A stretch of 64,000 bases of DNA from Gnetum montanum (taxonomy: Eukaryota > Streptophyta > Gnetopsida > Gnetales > Gnetaceae). Position 1 is the first letter of the stretch, and every line of letters starts with the position of its first letter. A program made the translations under genes and the position numbers. This document shows positions 36,691 to 48,269 of the stretch, piece by piece. The stretch is from contig MNCI01034636.1 in assembly GCA_015680685.1 (NCBI GenBank), positions 601,617 to 665,616 on the forward strand. The letters run 5' to 3'. The notes under the pieces are model-generated. The model did no database searches and had not been told where the DNA came from. It worked only from the letters and a program-made list of their open reading frames with translations.

Positions 36691-38892
36691 TGTGGCCTTT
36701 GGTTTGAAGGGAATCCCGAAGTTTCGTATGATGGTGAGGCCTTTGGAGAGTTAGCTACTTATGACTACAAGGACGTGGTTGGACAGTTGGTCCTAAAGAA
36801 AGGTCTCTTCTTTGTGTGATTATCTGAACCAATAGTAGGGTGAGGATTAATAGCCCTCATAGTGTTACATTGCTACAGCTGGGTAGGGAGCTCACCCTAC
36901 ATGGCTGGAGTAGGTGGTAATGGAGTTAAAGGTGGAAGAGATGTAGCCAAATGAGAAGGATAGTATGTTTATAGAACATCTCCCCTAGGAGAAGGAGTTC
37001 TATAATACTCATGGGTTTGGTAGTGAGGTTGGGGAGCAACGTGACTAGGAGAGTCACATGGAGAGATTAGCTTTCTTTTTTCTCCTTTCTTGATCACTAT
37101 CTTCCTCTCTAGACTCGTCTACTATTTTGAGAACTATTTAAAATCTATTATCTAAGGAGTCCCACATTTGGTCCACCTTTGCTGATACTTCTGATGCAAG
37201 TTTTTGAATGGGCAAGTTTTTCCTATTCACCATCTCTTCAAATGGTAACTCTTCTTCATCCTCACAAAATCTAACTCCCTTCTTTCGGAGGAAAGGATCT
37301 TTGTTATATTCTTCCACACTCTCTCTTTTCCTTAACTCACCTTCCTCTTTAGCAACTTGCTCCAACAATCTTTGTACTTGATGGGCCCTAAGCTCAAATA
37401 GCCTTCCTTGGGCATAAGTCCCAAGGGTTCTTCACGTTTCGTGCCTAAGCCCATCTACAAGATGGCGTACTTGTTTCCTTTGCAAGTAACCATGGCCTAG
37501 GCAACAAGTAATAGTGCATAATATCATTCCATGGCAGCATCCAAGAGTTCATGTCCTCCTTATTTTTATCCTTGGATTTGCTTTCATAGGTTGCACACTC
37601 ATGAGTACATCTAATACTTATCGTTGAACAGTTCTAACATGGTACTCCATCAGTGAATGGATTCCAATTCTAAGGACTGGTACCAACTTTTCACTTCATT
37701 GATCAATGTCTGTGAAAACAACTTAAGCTTTTTCCACTCATTTTCTATGTTTTGCAAGGCACATGCATCATGAAATTCTTGCAAATGATTTTAGGATCAG
37801 TGTTGTATCCCCCTTCAAATCATGGGATATTGTTCATGTCCAATCTTTTGATCCTACTATCTTTTGATGCCTCGTTGGGATTCTGACAGCCTTAGTTATA
37901 TCTATCATACTTCGGGTAGCGAGTAGGGGTTCATCATGATTGTACTATCTATCATGTCTATGATACCTATGTTGTTCCCTACTCTTCCTCCTCTCATGAT
38001 GAGTTTCTCTAGAATGACCTCATCCCCTTTCTCGGCTGCTTTTTCTATGATTCTTGTTTTGCTTACCATTATCCTCAGGGTCTTTTTCCTTGCAACTGCA
38101 TGTAGATCCTAAAGGAGAGGGTGAAGGAGATGANTGCTTACCATTATCCTCAGGGTCTTTTTCCTTGCAACTGCATGTAGATCCTAAAGGAGAGGGTGAA
38201 GGAGATGATGAAGGTGAAGAAGAAGGAGGACCATCACCATGATGGTGCCTTCTTCCTTTTCTTCAGTGGTCGCAGCCTCGATCGCGATTACGATCAGAAT
38301 GTCCATCTTTGTCATGTGTTCGTGTTCCTTTTTTAGATCCTTTGTGTTTGTCGATATCAAAATCTAAGTTATGGATAGTTGAGTAAAGATTCTAATACAC
38401 AACCCCTTGACTGAAGTCAACGGGAGGAACATCATTGTGTGGGAGACTTCCTAAGGTAGGTTTACCATCCTTATTTTCATTTATGACATACGGGACATTC
38501 TGAGACAACTTTTCCTTCATGGATTCATGATGTCTCTCCTATTATCGATCCCTTTGACATTGTGCCTCCATGGACCAATACTCTCTTGAGTCATGATCAT
38601 GCACAATGTACTCTGCCTATAAGTATTGCATACTAATTCATGTGAGATCACAAAGAAGCATGCCCGAGACTAAGCGATTGGGAGATAACACTATGTTACC
38701 TTCTAAATCACGCCAATGCAGTTGTCCATCCTGGTGAAGGATAAAGGTAAAGTTTGGTATATACTCATTAGGATGAATGTATACCATGCGAAACTATTGA
38801 GGGACTGGCAGATTATCATGTGTACTACGCCTCCGATTGTTCCTTGTATTGGACCTAGGTGGTGAAACACTCTCATAAAAAGAAGAAGACAT
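36690..38892 (-). pseudogene. A2 gag pseudogene
   Basis: I place the start at the ATG whose complement is 38890-38892 (MSSSFYESVSPPRSN). Visible parts are an Arg/His/Ser-rich low-complexity region (38000-38350) and a gag core ending RTLGTYAQGRLFEL near 37395-37435. That motif recurs in A3 as ETLGTYAQGQLYEL. A Glu/Lys-rich helix follows (37368-37138: LLEQVAKEEGEL). A Pro-rich tail (36700-37080) leads to the protease. Many stops, mostly TAG. A duplicated assembly join lies inside (38060-38208). Confidence 0.75.
38060..38208. other. Assembly join: 74-base exact duplication around one N
   Basis: The 74 bases 38060-38133 are repeated exactly at 38135-38208, separated by one N at 38134. Identical copies in an element this decayed are best explained by two overlapping contigs that were joined without merging. 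Confidence 0.9.
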
Positions 38893-39011
38893 AATTGTCT
38901 ATTTAGCGTGTAATACTTTTCATTTCACTAATTGTAAGATAACCAACCCTAAGGGTTCATTCCAACGATGTGAAGATTTCCTAAGTTCTAGCTAGCGCAC
39001 AACCAACAAAG

Positions 39012-39029
39012 TCCCTAGCGACGGCGCCA
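39012..39029 (-). other. Primer-binding site of A2, tRNA-Asp type
   Basis: Minus strand reads TGGCGCCGTCGCTAGGGA, against TGGCGCCGTTGCCGGGGA expected for the plant tRNA-Asp 3' end. It sits one or two bases inside the 5' LTR end. Athila-group elements typically use this primer. Confidence 0.85.
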
Positions 39030-39030
39030 A

Positions 39031-39883
39031 GGATAAGTAGCAAGGTATCTCTACGCTCAACCATATGAATACGAGCGTACACAAATGTTCTGATTGAATT
39101 CCAAGGACTAAGTGCTTATGCACCTTTACAAAACCTAGATAGGTTAGTCAATCATTGTCTTCCTAAGCTTACTTATATAGAGTGATTGTATGGTTAAGTA
39201 AACTTGAGGTATATGATTTTTATATATTTTTATGTTTTATGTCCTAGTGCTACAAAGGGATAAGTGAACTAATTAAGTAACGACTTTAATTTAACTAATC
39301 GACTATGCTCTAACTAGTCCTAACACCAACATCCATTCTCACTTGTCATCCACATCCTGAACTAGTGCAACACTACTGGGATTACCAAACGCTAATCGTT
39401 ACTAGGTTACCAAGTGTTCCACGAATGCTCAAAGTGGTTGTACTGAGTGTGCTTACTTGGGAGAGTCAACAAGGTGAGAGAGAGAACATTAATTAACTAA
39501 GTAAAGCATTAAATAATTGTAAATAACATTAAATAAGCTATTCTGAATGCTGCAAGGTTTATCACAAAGTTCGTCTTTATTTCCAACCACAAGGTGTGCT
39601 CAAGTACACAATGCTCAAATAAGGATCTGTTCGCTTTATGAGTCCTACTATGGGCACTCAGAAATAATTCTAACTCTGAGAAGGCAAAAAGGCAAGAGTT
39701 TGGGTAAGGGACTAAGTTTAATAAACTAACTATTGCCAAACCAAGTGTGCCCACCTCTTATTTATAGGCGACAAGACAGGCCCTGATATCGGATGTCCGA
39801 TATTGCTTAGAAGGCTCCGATCTCAATATCGTGTACCTGATATCACAAATGCGATATCGCATACCCAATATTGTGACTCATCA
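39031..39883 (-). repeat. 5' LTR of A2
   Basis: Aligns with 30248-31092, 853 bases. One end is the intact CTCATCA; the other has decayed from TGATGAG to GGATAAG. The GATATCG motif set (about 39780-39870) and CTATAAATAAGAGG are present in minus orientation. Confidence 0.87.
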
Positions 39884-40578
39884 AGCATCATCTTGATGAG
39901 GAAGACTGGGTCCATGATACATGGGATCAAGATGCTTCCCCTAGACATATGCTGATGATGCATCAGACTCCTCTGAATCAAACTCATTTCTTGAGTCATA
40001 TGCCTAGGAAGGTCCAGCTACTGTCAAATATCTCAGTGGAGTAGGAAAGTCCTCCTCACTATTTGAAATTGAAGGAGTGATGATCTCCTCAAACTATTTC
40101 CCATCAAGAGGAAGAGGTATGATATCTACATCCATTCTCTTACAAAGGTAAGAGATATTTTTACCAATCATCCCCAACATATGAGCAAATGGTCAAAGAA
40201 ACTTCTTCAGTGATGATCTGACCTAACTACTAGCTTATTTCGACCTTCTCAACTTAGAAGAAGCCTAAGATGGTGATGAAGATTTCATATTTTGGAACTT
40301 TGATGGCCTAGTGCTAGGTTCTACTTCATCAACATGGGAGGAGCTCCTCTTCTCTACATACTCACTGAGGCTCCTATTACCTTTAAGCAAAGGCATCTCT
40401 AGAATGGGTACACCTCTCTCATGGATCAACAAGCTAATGAGGTGAGGGTGCCTAAGGATTCTCTCCTTGGTGAATAAACCCAACATGTCATGACAAAGAG
40501 TATGACCCAAGTCCAATGGTTGTCTTGTAAGAAGGTAGTACAAAACAAACAACTTTGAAGAAAAAAATAATTATAGCT
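39884..40578 (-). pseudogene. C1 second ORF, middle segment
   Basis: Middle of the extra ORF of C1, left between the two nested insertions. The minus frame 40552-40265 reads LLTRQPLDLGHTLCHDMLGL and later HPHLISLLIHERGVPILEMP. This resembles the second half of the 'putative plant transposon protein' family, which commonly has a LLxGxPIDLGxLI...FPxLITxLCxRxGV pattern. The rest to 39884 is acidic and Ser-rich with several stops (TAG, TAA, TGA). Family assignment is from pattern memory, not a search. Confidence 0.6.
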
Positions 40579-41419
40579 TGATGGGACGTGATATTGCATA
40601 AGCCGCGATATCGTGTACACAATATCGCATCCCCCACGATATCGCGTCTTCCCTACGATATCGCATACGCGATATTGCAATCTTTCGCAATGTCTATAAA
40701 TAAGAAGTGGCTCTCCCTTGTTCATCATTAGTTATTAGTTAGGAATTAGAAGTAGTGAAGCTCTGGTAGTTTGGCCACTCTAGAGATAGATTATTTTTCC
40801 CGTGTCTGCCTGTAGTGTGGTGAATGTAATTGTACGGCATTCTTTATTCAAGTATGACGTACTTGGACACGCACATGACCTACAATAAAGATCGAGATTA
40901 CTTCATCATTGCAGCAGTCACTTTTTTTATTTAATTGTTATTTACTGCTTTCTCTCTCACCCTTAAACTCCTAAAACGCAGAATGAGTACGACTTGATTA
41001 CGAGCATTTAAGTGTGACTACTTGGTAGCCTAGTGGCTTACCTAGGATCTGCACTTGGTAATCCCAGTGGTAGTAATGCACGAGGTCCAAGATGTGTACG
41101 GTTGATCAAAGAATCGGTTGCTTGTCACACTTAGGCTAGATTAGACTTTCTTACCCTTTTTCTCCTAGCTTAGCTTAGTTAATGTTACTTCCCACTGCCT
41201 TCAGGAGTAGCGTTAGAATTAGGAACACATCATACACCTCACTCTGGACTAAACCATACATGACAAATATAAATACTAGTCTAGGTGGGAATACAACAAA
41301 CTGTGACCTAAGGTTAACGATCTAGGTTCCACAACTAGTCCATCTGTGGAGTTCGACCGCATCACGCGTGCTACACTCATTTTGTATGGTTGAGTATAGG
41401 GGTACCTCGCCACTCATCA
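40579..41419 (+). repeat. 5' LTR of A3
   Basis: TGATGGG...CTCATCA, 841 bases. U3 is short: six GCGATATCGC variants at about 40587-40680, then TATAAATA at 40695-40702. Compared with the 3' LTR it has two extra motif units (about 32 bases). Other differences are mainly transitions. Confidence 0.93.
40587..40702 (+). promoter_or_regulatory. U3 promoter of A3: GATATCGC array and TATA box
   Basis: Six spaced copies of the palindrome GCGATATCGC, several altered by single C-to-T or G-to-A steps, end about 20 bases before TATAAATA. The same layout is seen in the LTRs of A2, in the solo LTR and inside A3 at 44696-44772. Confidence 0.75.
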
Positions 41420-41420
41420 T

Positions 41421-41438
41421 TGGCACCGTTGCCAGGGA
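41421..41438 (+). other. Primer-binding site of A3, tRNA-Asp type
   Basis: TGGCACCGTTGCCAGGGA differs from the expected TGGCGCCGTTGCCGGGGA by two G-to-A changes, both at CpG sites. Confidence 0.9.
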
Positions 41439-41561
41439 CGGTGCTAGTTATCTAGATTAGTTATATCATACAAGGTCGCTATAAAGAACTTAACGATATA
41501 TGTTTCAGAAAATAATAATTATAAAAAGTCACACATAAATTCACACACAACTTCACAACAA

Positions 41562-43559
41562 TGTCTCTCCTACAAGATAATAATAATGCCACACTTAGTA
41601 AGGAAGTTCATTGGAGAACCAACGAACTATATGACGATGAAGATTGGAGTATACAACCCGAAGTGGGAGTTTCTTATAAACATGAATGAAAACAATGTCA
41701 TCACAACGCATGAAAGCCTAACTAGGCTGATGACGATAAACCCCACTAGCCACTACAAGCTTAACAGAAATACAAGAGGCTGTTCAAATCTCACGTAGTC
41801 ATCGTAAAGAGAACCAACTACCCAGGCTCGATTTAAACAACTTTCCAAAATTTTCAGGAGGCTATGACTTAGATCCGCATCAACATTTACAAGCCTTCTA
41901 CAATGCCTGCACATGGAACAATATCGATAACAGGTGGCAAAGACTTAAGCTCTTCCCTATGACACTCGTTAACCAAGAAAAAGTATGGTATAGATCATTA
42001 AAACCAAATTCGATACGACGCTGGTCAACAATGGTAGAAGTCTTTAACGAAAAATATCAAACCTACGCAAGAGTGTCAGCCTTGAGGAAACAAATCCAAG
42101 GATGGAAACAAGCAAAACGTAAATCCTTGGACATGGCCTTAGAAAGATATTACGCACTGCTAAACAACTGTCCAGGCCATGGGTTTTCCGAGGAAAGGCT
42201 AATGTACCATATTATCGATGGGCTATGTAATGAAATAAGAGAGACCTTAGGAACGTATGCCCAAGGTCAACTATATGAACTATGAACCTATCAAGTCCAA
42301 AATCTTATCAAGCGGATAGCAAAAGAAGAAGGAGAAATAGCTACATGGGAGAGTGTTGAAAAACATCAACAAGACCAAAATTTCAACCTAACAAAGGTCC
42401 CTGATCATAGCAAGGAGAAATCAAAAAATCTCAAGGTGGAAACATCATCTTTGTCAATACAACAATCATTAGAAGAAGCCGAGGCAAAGATCAATAAGAT
42501 GTTGGAATGGATGTATCAAAAGTGTGGAGAATGTATCAACACCATTGGAGATAGAGTTTTGACAACCCAAGAAATAGGACAAAACATTAGACATTCGGAG
42601 AAAAATAATAAAGGGAATAAGTGCTCAACTTCCAATCATACATATGAATGTAACATATGCCTATATGATCACCCCAAGGGTTAATGCCCAATCCTGTCAC
42701 ATTTATATGAGCATTGGGGAAACACGTTACATCCAGAGTTCATACAGAGATCCTGTGTTTGATCACAGTGGCAACCATCCCAGTCATGGGGGAGACCACC
42801 CTTAGATTGGAGGCACCCTTCATATTTTCTGAACTCGAATGCTTATCCCGTTCAACATCCTGTTCCTCCAACTGGGCCAACATACTTTATCTCACCACAC
42901 TACTATTCTCCACAACACTATCAACCTATGCCCCCAATGCAACCACCACCTTGTGCACCTTATATTCCTTCTAACTTTCAACATTCTTATCCTTTCCCTC
43001 CTTCCACAGTACCACCAATTGCTCCTAGGGTGTTTGTGCCATAGCAACAACCCACGAACAACACTTGTGCTACTGCTACTAACAGCAGTGAAAAGCCTCC
43101 TCAACATCAAAGGCGTCCTTTCTTTAAACATGGCCGTAGGAAGGGACAACATAATTTTGAGGCCACTACATCGTCCAACCCAGCACAAGTCCACCAATGT
43201 GGTGCACCCTTACTTTCGAACCCAATGCCTCAAGTAGCTTCAACAGGGCCACCAACTTACACTCCAAAAACCATACGGCCTAATGAACACAACCATTGGA
43301 GGCATCATCCTAATCCTTGCATACCATCTAACGTTCCTAAACATCATAGTGGGTCAACTCATTATCCGGGAACTACATCATATAAAGTGCCCCACTATGT
43401 TTATTATAATCAAGTGTGTGAACCCCAATGGGGTAAGTATGGACCAATTTCAATACTTCTAACATGCAAGGATCCTTATCTTTCATTTATTAATCCTTTC
43501 CATACTCAACTGATTAGTTATGGGGATACCCCCCATTTCAAAGACAAGCAGGATTAATA
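41562..43559 (+). pseudogene. A3 gag pseudogene
   Basis: Start at ATG 41562 (MSLLQDNNNATLSKEVHW). After a frame change, the core runs from about 41818 (NNFPKFSGGYDLDPHQHLQA) through 41959-42285 (VWYRSLKPNSIRRWSTMVE; ETLGTYAQGQLYEL), a typical retrotransposon gag fold. A Lys/Glu-rich helix with CxxC-like cysteines follows (42436-42684: YQKCGECINTIGD). A Pro/Tyr-rich tail extends to 43557. It is homologous to the A2 gag, sharing the GTYAQG block and the following AKEEGE helix. Several frameshifts, but relatively few stops in the core. Confidence 0.8.
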
Positions 43560-44690
43560 ACCACTTTTTNTAAATAAGAGGTTCTGTTCAAGGGTACAGT
43601 GATATTCTTGACATGTTTAAAAACTTAAAATTAATTTTGTGTTATTGTACCCAGAATGAAGAAGGATAGACCAAGAGGGAATGATTAGGGTGTGACATCA
43701 AGGGGACTTATGGATTCTCTTTGGTGACGTCTATGGGAGTTATCATGCAACGTGGTTGTACTAAGATCCTTGTAGATCTCATGAAATGGGAGTAAGAGTA
43801 TTCAAAAGGGAACTCAAAAGTTAAACGCTGTTCTAGGGGGTCCCACTGGAAAGACATACACCCATGCCTGAAGGTTGGCAATTTCTCTGGATTCAGTATT
43901 TGAAAAAAAAAAAAGAAAAACAAGGTGCCACAAAACAAAACTCACTCCTCCCTTGCATAAAATGTCAAGTGATCGTACGCCTTGTTGTTGTGGTACTCTC
44001 ATAGTTGTTCGCCATCGGATGAAATGATGCGATGTCACTGATTGAAGAATAGACTTGGTCCTGATCTTGGAATGATGGGTTAATAACACCTTAATCATGC
44101 TTTTCACGCAGGATTCACTATGTCCTGGGTCAGTTACCTCATGTCCCAATCTCTATGATCCCTTTCTATACTTCACCTCATCTCACTGTTCGTGTAATTG
44201 TAGCTCGTGTCCCATGTAGCATCAAATTTTCATCTCATTTCAGTGATATTTACATGTGTGTGTTTTGTGGAGTTAGTGCAGATTACATTTAACCCTTCTA
44301 GTGCCCACGGACACTTTAAGTGTGGTTACACAAGGGCATTATAGGTTGAAACCTGCTTTGGGAAGGACCCACTTGTGTAATTTTGTTGTAATCTTCACTA
44401 ATTCTCTAGATCAAACACACAATTTCCTACCCTCAGCTTAATTCTTTCATTGATTTTCTTTCCCTACTATTATCCCTTTAAATTTCTACGTTCCAATGTA
44501 CTATTACATTCCCTTTTTTTGTAACCGCCAAATTTTTATTGCTAAAGTTCACATCATTATCATTAAGAGTGCCTCTCAAATCAATGAAATTACCCTAGGA
44601 TATCTTAATACTTGACCATGTCCTCAATTTCCAACTTTAATTTCAAGAAAATCATTAAAAATTCAGTATTTTTCATGTGTCTCACATTAG
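43560..44690 (+). other. Spacer of A3, no gene seen
   Basis: About 1.1 kb between gag and the internal promoter, with one N at 43570. No pol motif on either strand. Minus-strand frames at 43708-44149 look random. Sequence is AT-rich with T tracts toward 44520. Confidence 0.55.
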
Positions 44691-44695
44691 TAGGG

Positions 44696-44772
44696 TCGTG
44701 ATATCGCGTCCCACGTGATATCGCGTACGCGATGCATCGTACACGATATCACGTCCTATTTTCCTATAAATA
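44696..44772 (+). promoter_or_regulatory. Internal copy of the GATATCGC array with TATA box
   Basis: GTGATATCGC, GTGATATCGC, a variant GCGATGCATCG and ACGATATCAC at 44698-44750 are followed about 15 bases later by TATAAATA (44765-44772). This repeats the U3 layout of the LTRs of the same element, but lies in the middle of A3 and points at the extra ORF starting at 45232. A splice-acceptor-like TGATTGCAG directly before that ATG suggests a leader intron. I read it as a second promoter. Confidence 0.65.
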
Positions 44773-45231
44773 GGATACCCCCACTACAACACTTAGCATC
44801 ATTTTGCCATTTACATGGGGGAATTTTTGAAATTTTTCTCTGCGACTTGCAATTATGTGACCCTTGCTTTTTCACTCATATCTCACACCCTGGTGCTTCG
44901 ATTTTAATTCCGTTTGAACCCAGAGTGTTCAGTTTAGTCGTGGGGGAGAGACACTTACCGAAAAGTGCTTAACTTTTTTGAAATTTATCATCACCCAAAG
45001 GAGATCACTTAGGATAATTAACACTAACACTTAGAATAATTGTGCCAAAAATCATATGACCTTAGGTACACAGGGAGATTAAAATGAAACCCTCCTAAGT
45101 CACACGACCCATTATTACAATTTTCAAGCATGATTACACATTATAACATAAGATCTTTAATTAAGGCAAGTAGTAAGGTATAACTTCACTTTGAAAACAA
45201 CCTTACTAACACTTGGCCCATGTGATTGCAG

Positions 45232-48098
45232 ATGGCCCCGAAACGTGCACAGCAGGAGGGTCTAGTTCAAGGTGGAGTGAAACAACCTTGGAGAGGTGGA
45301 AGACAAGTCCCTGTTGGACAACATGCAGAACAGGAGGTGTAATCATTCAACATCCATCAAGAAGAACCTTTTACCAGACAGTCCGGCCAGGCAGAAGGAG
45401 GAGCTGCTGATGCGCCTGGACCGGGACAACAACTCATGTTGCCCCCAGAGTGTGTTCAGGCGATCCATGAGAAGTCCACATTTGCTGCTGTGATTATGGA
45501 GCTAAACTTTGAATCTTTTGTAGAGTTCGCTCCTGAGGCTATTAGGGACCACCTCAAGGGATCTCCCTTATGGCCTATCCTCTCTGAATGCGGTGCCTGG
45601 TACTTAGGCGAAATGTACCAGTTCTGGCACAATAAGGAGCAAGGCACCACGGTTAACATTTGTGGTGTGACAGTAGACTTTTCTATGCAGGAAATTTCGA
45701 AAGTGTTAAACCTTTCGAATTCAAGCCCCCATGTTGCTTGATTATCTACTCGATCGGACCCTGATGTGCGAAAGGATTGGTTAGAGAAGGCTTATGGCAG
45801 AGATAAAACTTTTGGAGAATTGACAACAGAAGAGAGAGTTTATTTCAAAATTGGAACCTATCACCTCTTCCCCACAAAAGGCTTGAAAATAATATAGATG
45901 TATGCTGCTAGAGGATGTGCATTATTGATGGGAAAGGTTAACGCTAACCTTCCCCATCTATATTTGACAGAGATCCTAAGGCGATTTGAAGAACGAAAGT
46001 CAGGGAAGATGGTATTTCCCTTCCCCTGTCTTATCAGAAAACTATGTCGGCGGGCTGGTATTCGGGGGGACACCAATGATGTCCTCCAAAAAGCCCAGAA
46101 TGCTTCTTATGCTGAACTACTAAAGGCACCAGCTCCAAGAAAGGGCATTGGTGAAGAGCTAAGACCAGATGAAGAAGAAGAACAGATGACTGGATCACCT
46201 ACAACTCAATTTGCAAGACCCAGTCAACCTCCAGCTACGGGTCTCAGCCAACAACAAGAAGTAGTGCCTGGCACAGGTCAAGATCAGCCGTCGCCACCGC
46301 AATACTACAGACCTTTGATGAGCCATCTTCAGGCCATCACTGAGATGGTCAGTTGGGGAAGTCATGATGACGCAAACCTCTTTCACGTCATCGATGATGC
46401 CGATCAGCCTACTATTTCATTAGATCACAGCAAATTATCAATTCAAACAGAAGGAGGGAAAAGTAGATGGTCACAAAAAATCTCAGGAAACGTGGCATCT
46501 TTTCAAGTGCAGTTAGAGACTGGTGAAGGGGCCACTGTGCTGGTCATGCAAGACCAGGATGCCATGGGAGCTACTGAAGTGGTTGCTGACCATATCAAAG
46601 AATCCTTTAATGTAGCTATTGTGCCACCGGCAAATCTCTCAGGAGCACGAGATGCTCAAACTCTTGCCGAAACCTCAATGACTCCTACAGAACATGAGGA
46701 AGCACTTGACAGATTGCTTCAAACAGAACAAGTAATGACATCTCTATTTGACATCCCTCAAGATGTCATAGCAATTCAATTAGACCTCATTTCCACAAAG
46801 GGGAAGTTGGTCATATCTGAAGTAAGGGTAGAGCATGCTAAAGCTGAAGTGCAGAGACTACAAGAGCAGCTCATAGCCTTACAAGCAGCATAGCGGGATC
46901 CTTTGCAATTCGTTCCTGCAGACTAGCTAGATAACTTTAGAACCGAGCAACTCACAAAGTTGATCGCAGAGAATAAGAAGGTGGTAGAAGAAAAGGAGAT
47001 GGCCACTTGGGATGCCTCCATGGCAAGGGCGCAAACTCATGCGCATATTAAGGCACTCAAGGCCTTAGAAGAAGAAAATAAGCAGTTGGTTGCAGATAAC
47101 CTTCGATTGACCTCTATGGAGAAACAAAAGAATGTTCTCAATGAACACTTTCATCAGCTACGAGAACAATTCATTTAGGTCAACCGGGATGTAAGNNNNN
47201 NNNNNNNNNNNNNNNNNNNNNNNNNNNNNNNNNNNNNNNNNNNNNNNNNNNNNNNNNNNNNNNNNNNNNNNNNNNNNNNNNNNNNNNNNNNNNNNNNNNN
47301 NNNNNNNNNNNNNNNNNNNNNNNNNNNNNNNNNNNNNNNNNNNNNNNNNNNNNNNNNNNNNNNNNNNNNNNNNNNNNNNNNNNNNNNNNNNNNNNNNNNN
47401 NNNNNNNNNNNNNNNNNNNNNNNNNNNNNNNNNNNNNNNNNNNNNNNNNNNNNNNNNNNNNNNNNNNNNNNNNNNNNNNNNNNNNNNNNNNNNNNNNNNN
47501 NNNNNNNNNNNNNNNNNNNNNNNNNNNNNNNNNNNNNNNNNNNNNNNNNNNNNNNNNNNNNNNNNNNNNNNNNNNNNNNNNNNNNNNNNNNNNNNNNNNN
47601 NNNNNNNNNNNNNNNNNNNNNNNNNNNNNNNNNNNNNNNNNNNNNNNNNNNNNNNNNNNNNNNNNNNNTTCCACCCATCTCAAATATGAAGCAGAATTTG
47701 TAGAATGCAAGAAGCTGGTTGAAAAATTAGATGTTGCAAATTCTGAACTTGTGGTGGTAAAAGAAAGCTACCAAGGACAGAAAGATGTTGCAACTGAATT
47801 GGCTCGATGGCTAACAGATCTTCATGAATACAAAGATAAAGCTAGAGCCTATGAAGAGGAACGACGGGTGTTCGTGGCGTGGTATGTCAAAGCCAACCAG
47901 ATGTTCCCGCAACTACCCTATCCATGGGAGGTGTTGACTCCGTCAAACATCGGAACATTAGCATGGACGACACAAGATCCTCAAACTGAAGAGGAGAAGC
48001 TCTAGGCCATTCTTCAGCATCGTCAACCTTCAAAGCCTGGAGCACAAGACAAAGGGAAAGCGCCCATGGAGGAGCCACCGCCACCAGGAACTACATGA
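45232..48098 (+). pseudogene. A3 extra ORF: transposon-protein-like domain plus coiled coil
   Basis: One reading frame spans about 955 codons including the N gap. The ATG at 45232 gives MAPKRAQQEGLVQGG (basic). About residues 80-280 resemble the 'putative plant transposon protein' family: FVEFAPEAIRDHL, TTVNICGVTVDFS, then MYAARGCALLMGK and FPFPCLIRKLCRRAGI. A Gln/Pro linker and acidic part follow, then a long coiled coil (46740-47190 and 47680-48000, Leu/Lys/Glu-rich). Stops are TAA near 45340, TGA near 45742, and TAG near 45894, 46891, 46926, 47176 and 48003. No catalytic motif is seen. Function unknown. Confidence 0.65.
47196..47668. other. Assembly gap, 473 N
   Basis: Unresolved bases inside the coiled-coil part of the A3 extra ORF. 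Translations across it are meaningless. Confidence 1.
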
Positions 48099-48260
48099 GT
48101 TCCATTTTTTTGTAGTTGTAGTATTTTTCTATGTTGTGTCTTCCCACACTGCAGCATCATTTCATTTTTTGTTTTTCCAGTTAATAACCCCATACCTATC
48201 CATTGTATAATCAATGGAGCTTGTTCTCCTTGTAACTCGAGGACGAGTTTTTATTCAATT

Positions 48261-48269
48261 GTGGGGGTA
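48261..48269 (+). other. Polypurine tract of A3
   Basis: GTGGGGGTA directly before the 3' LTR, preceded by ACTCGAGGACGAGTTTTTAT. Near-identical to the block next to the 3' LTR of A2. Confidence 0.85.

Larger units (their letters stand above)
30248..39883 (-). mobile_element. Athila-like Ty3/gypsy element A2, full-length structure
   Basis: LTRs 30248-31092 and 39031-39883 flank gag, protease, RT, RNase H and integrase on the minus strand, with a tRNA-Asp-type PBS and a G-rich PPT. It lies inside the copia-like element C1. The flanking 5-mers TTCAT and AGCAT share only three bases, so the target duplication is weak. Catalytic residues of protease, RT and integrase are mostly kept, but stop codons break every frame. 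It is the only element here of the GATATCGC LTR family with pol. Confidence 0.88.

Noticed and set aside
30243-39888. A clean target-site duplication for A2
   Set aside because: TTCAT and AGCAT share only three of five bases; could be decay, or recombination between elements. Not claimed.
44690-45231. Nested solo LTR in A3
   Set aside because: Only the array and TATA part are similar to the LTR; no TGATG start, no R-U5 similarity, no CTCATCA end and no flanking duplication.
47175-47710. Long open frames across the N gap
   Set aside because: They consist of unknown residues; no information.
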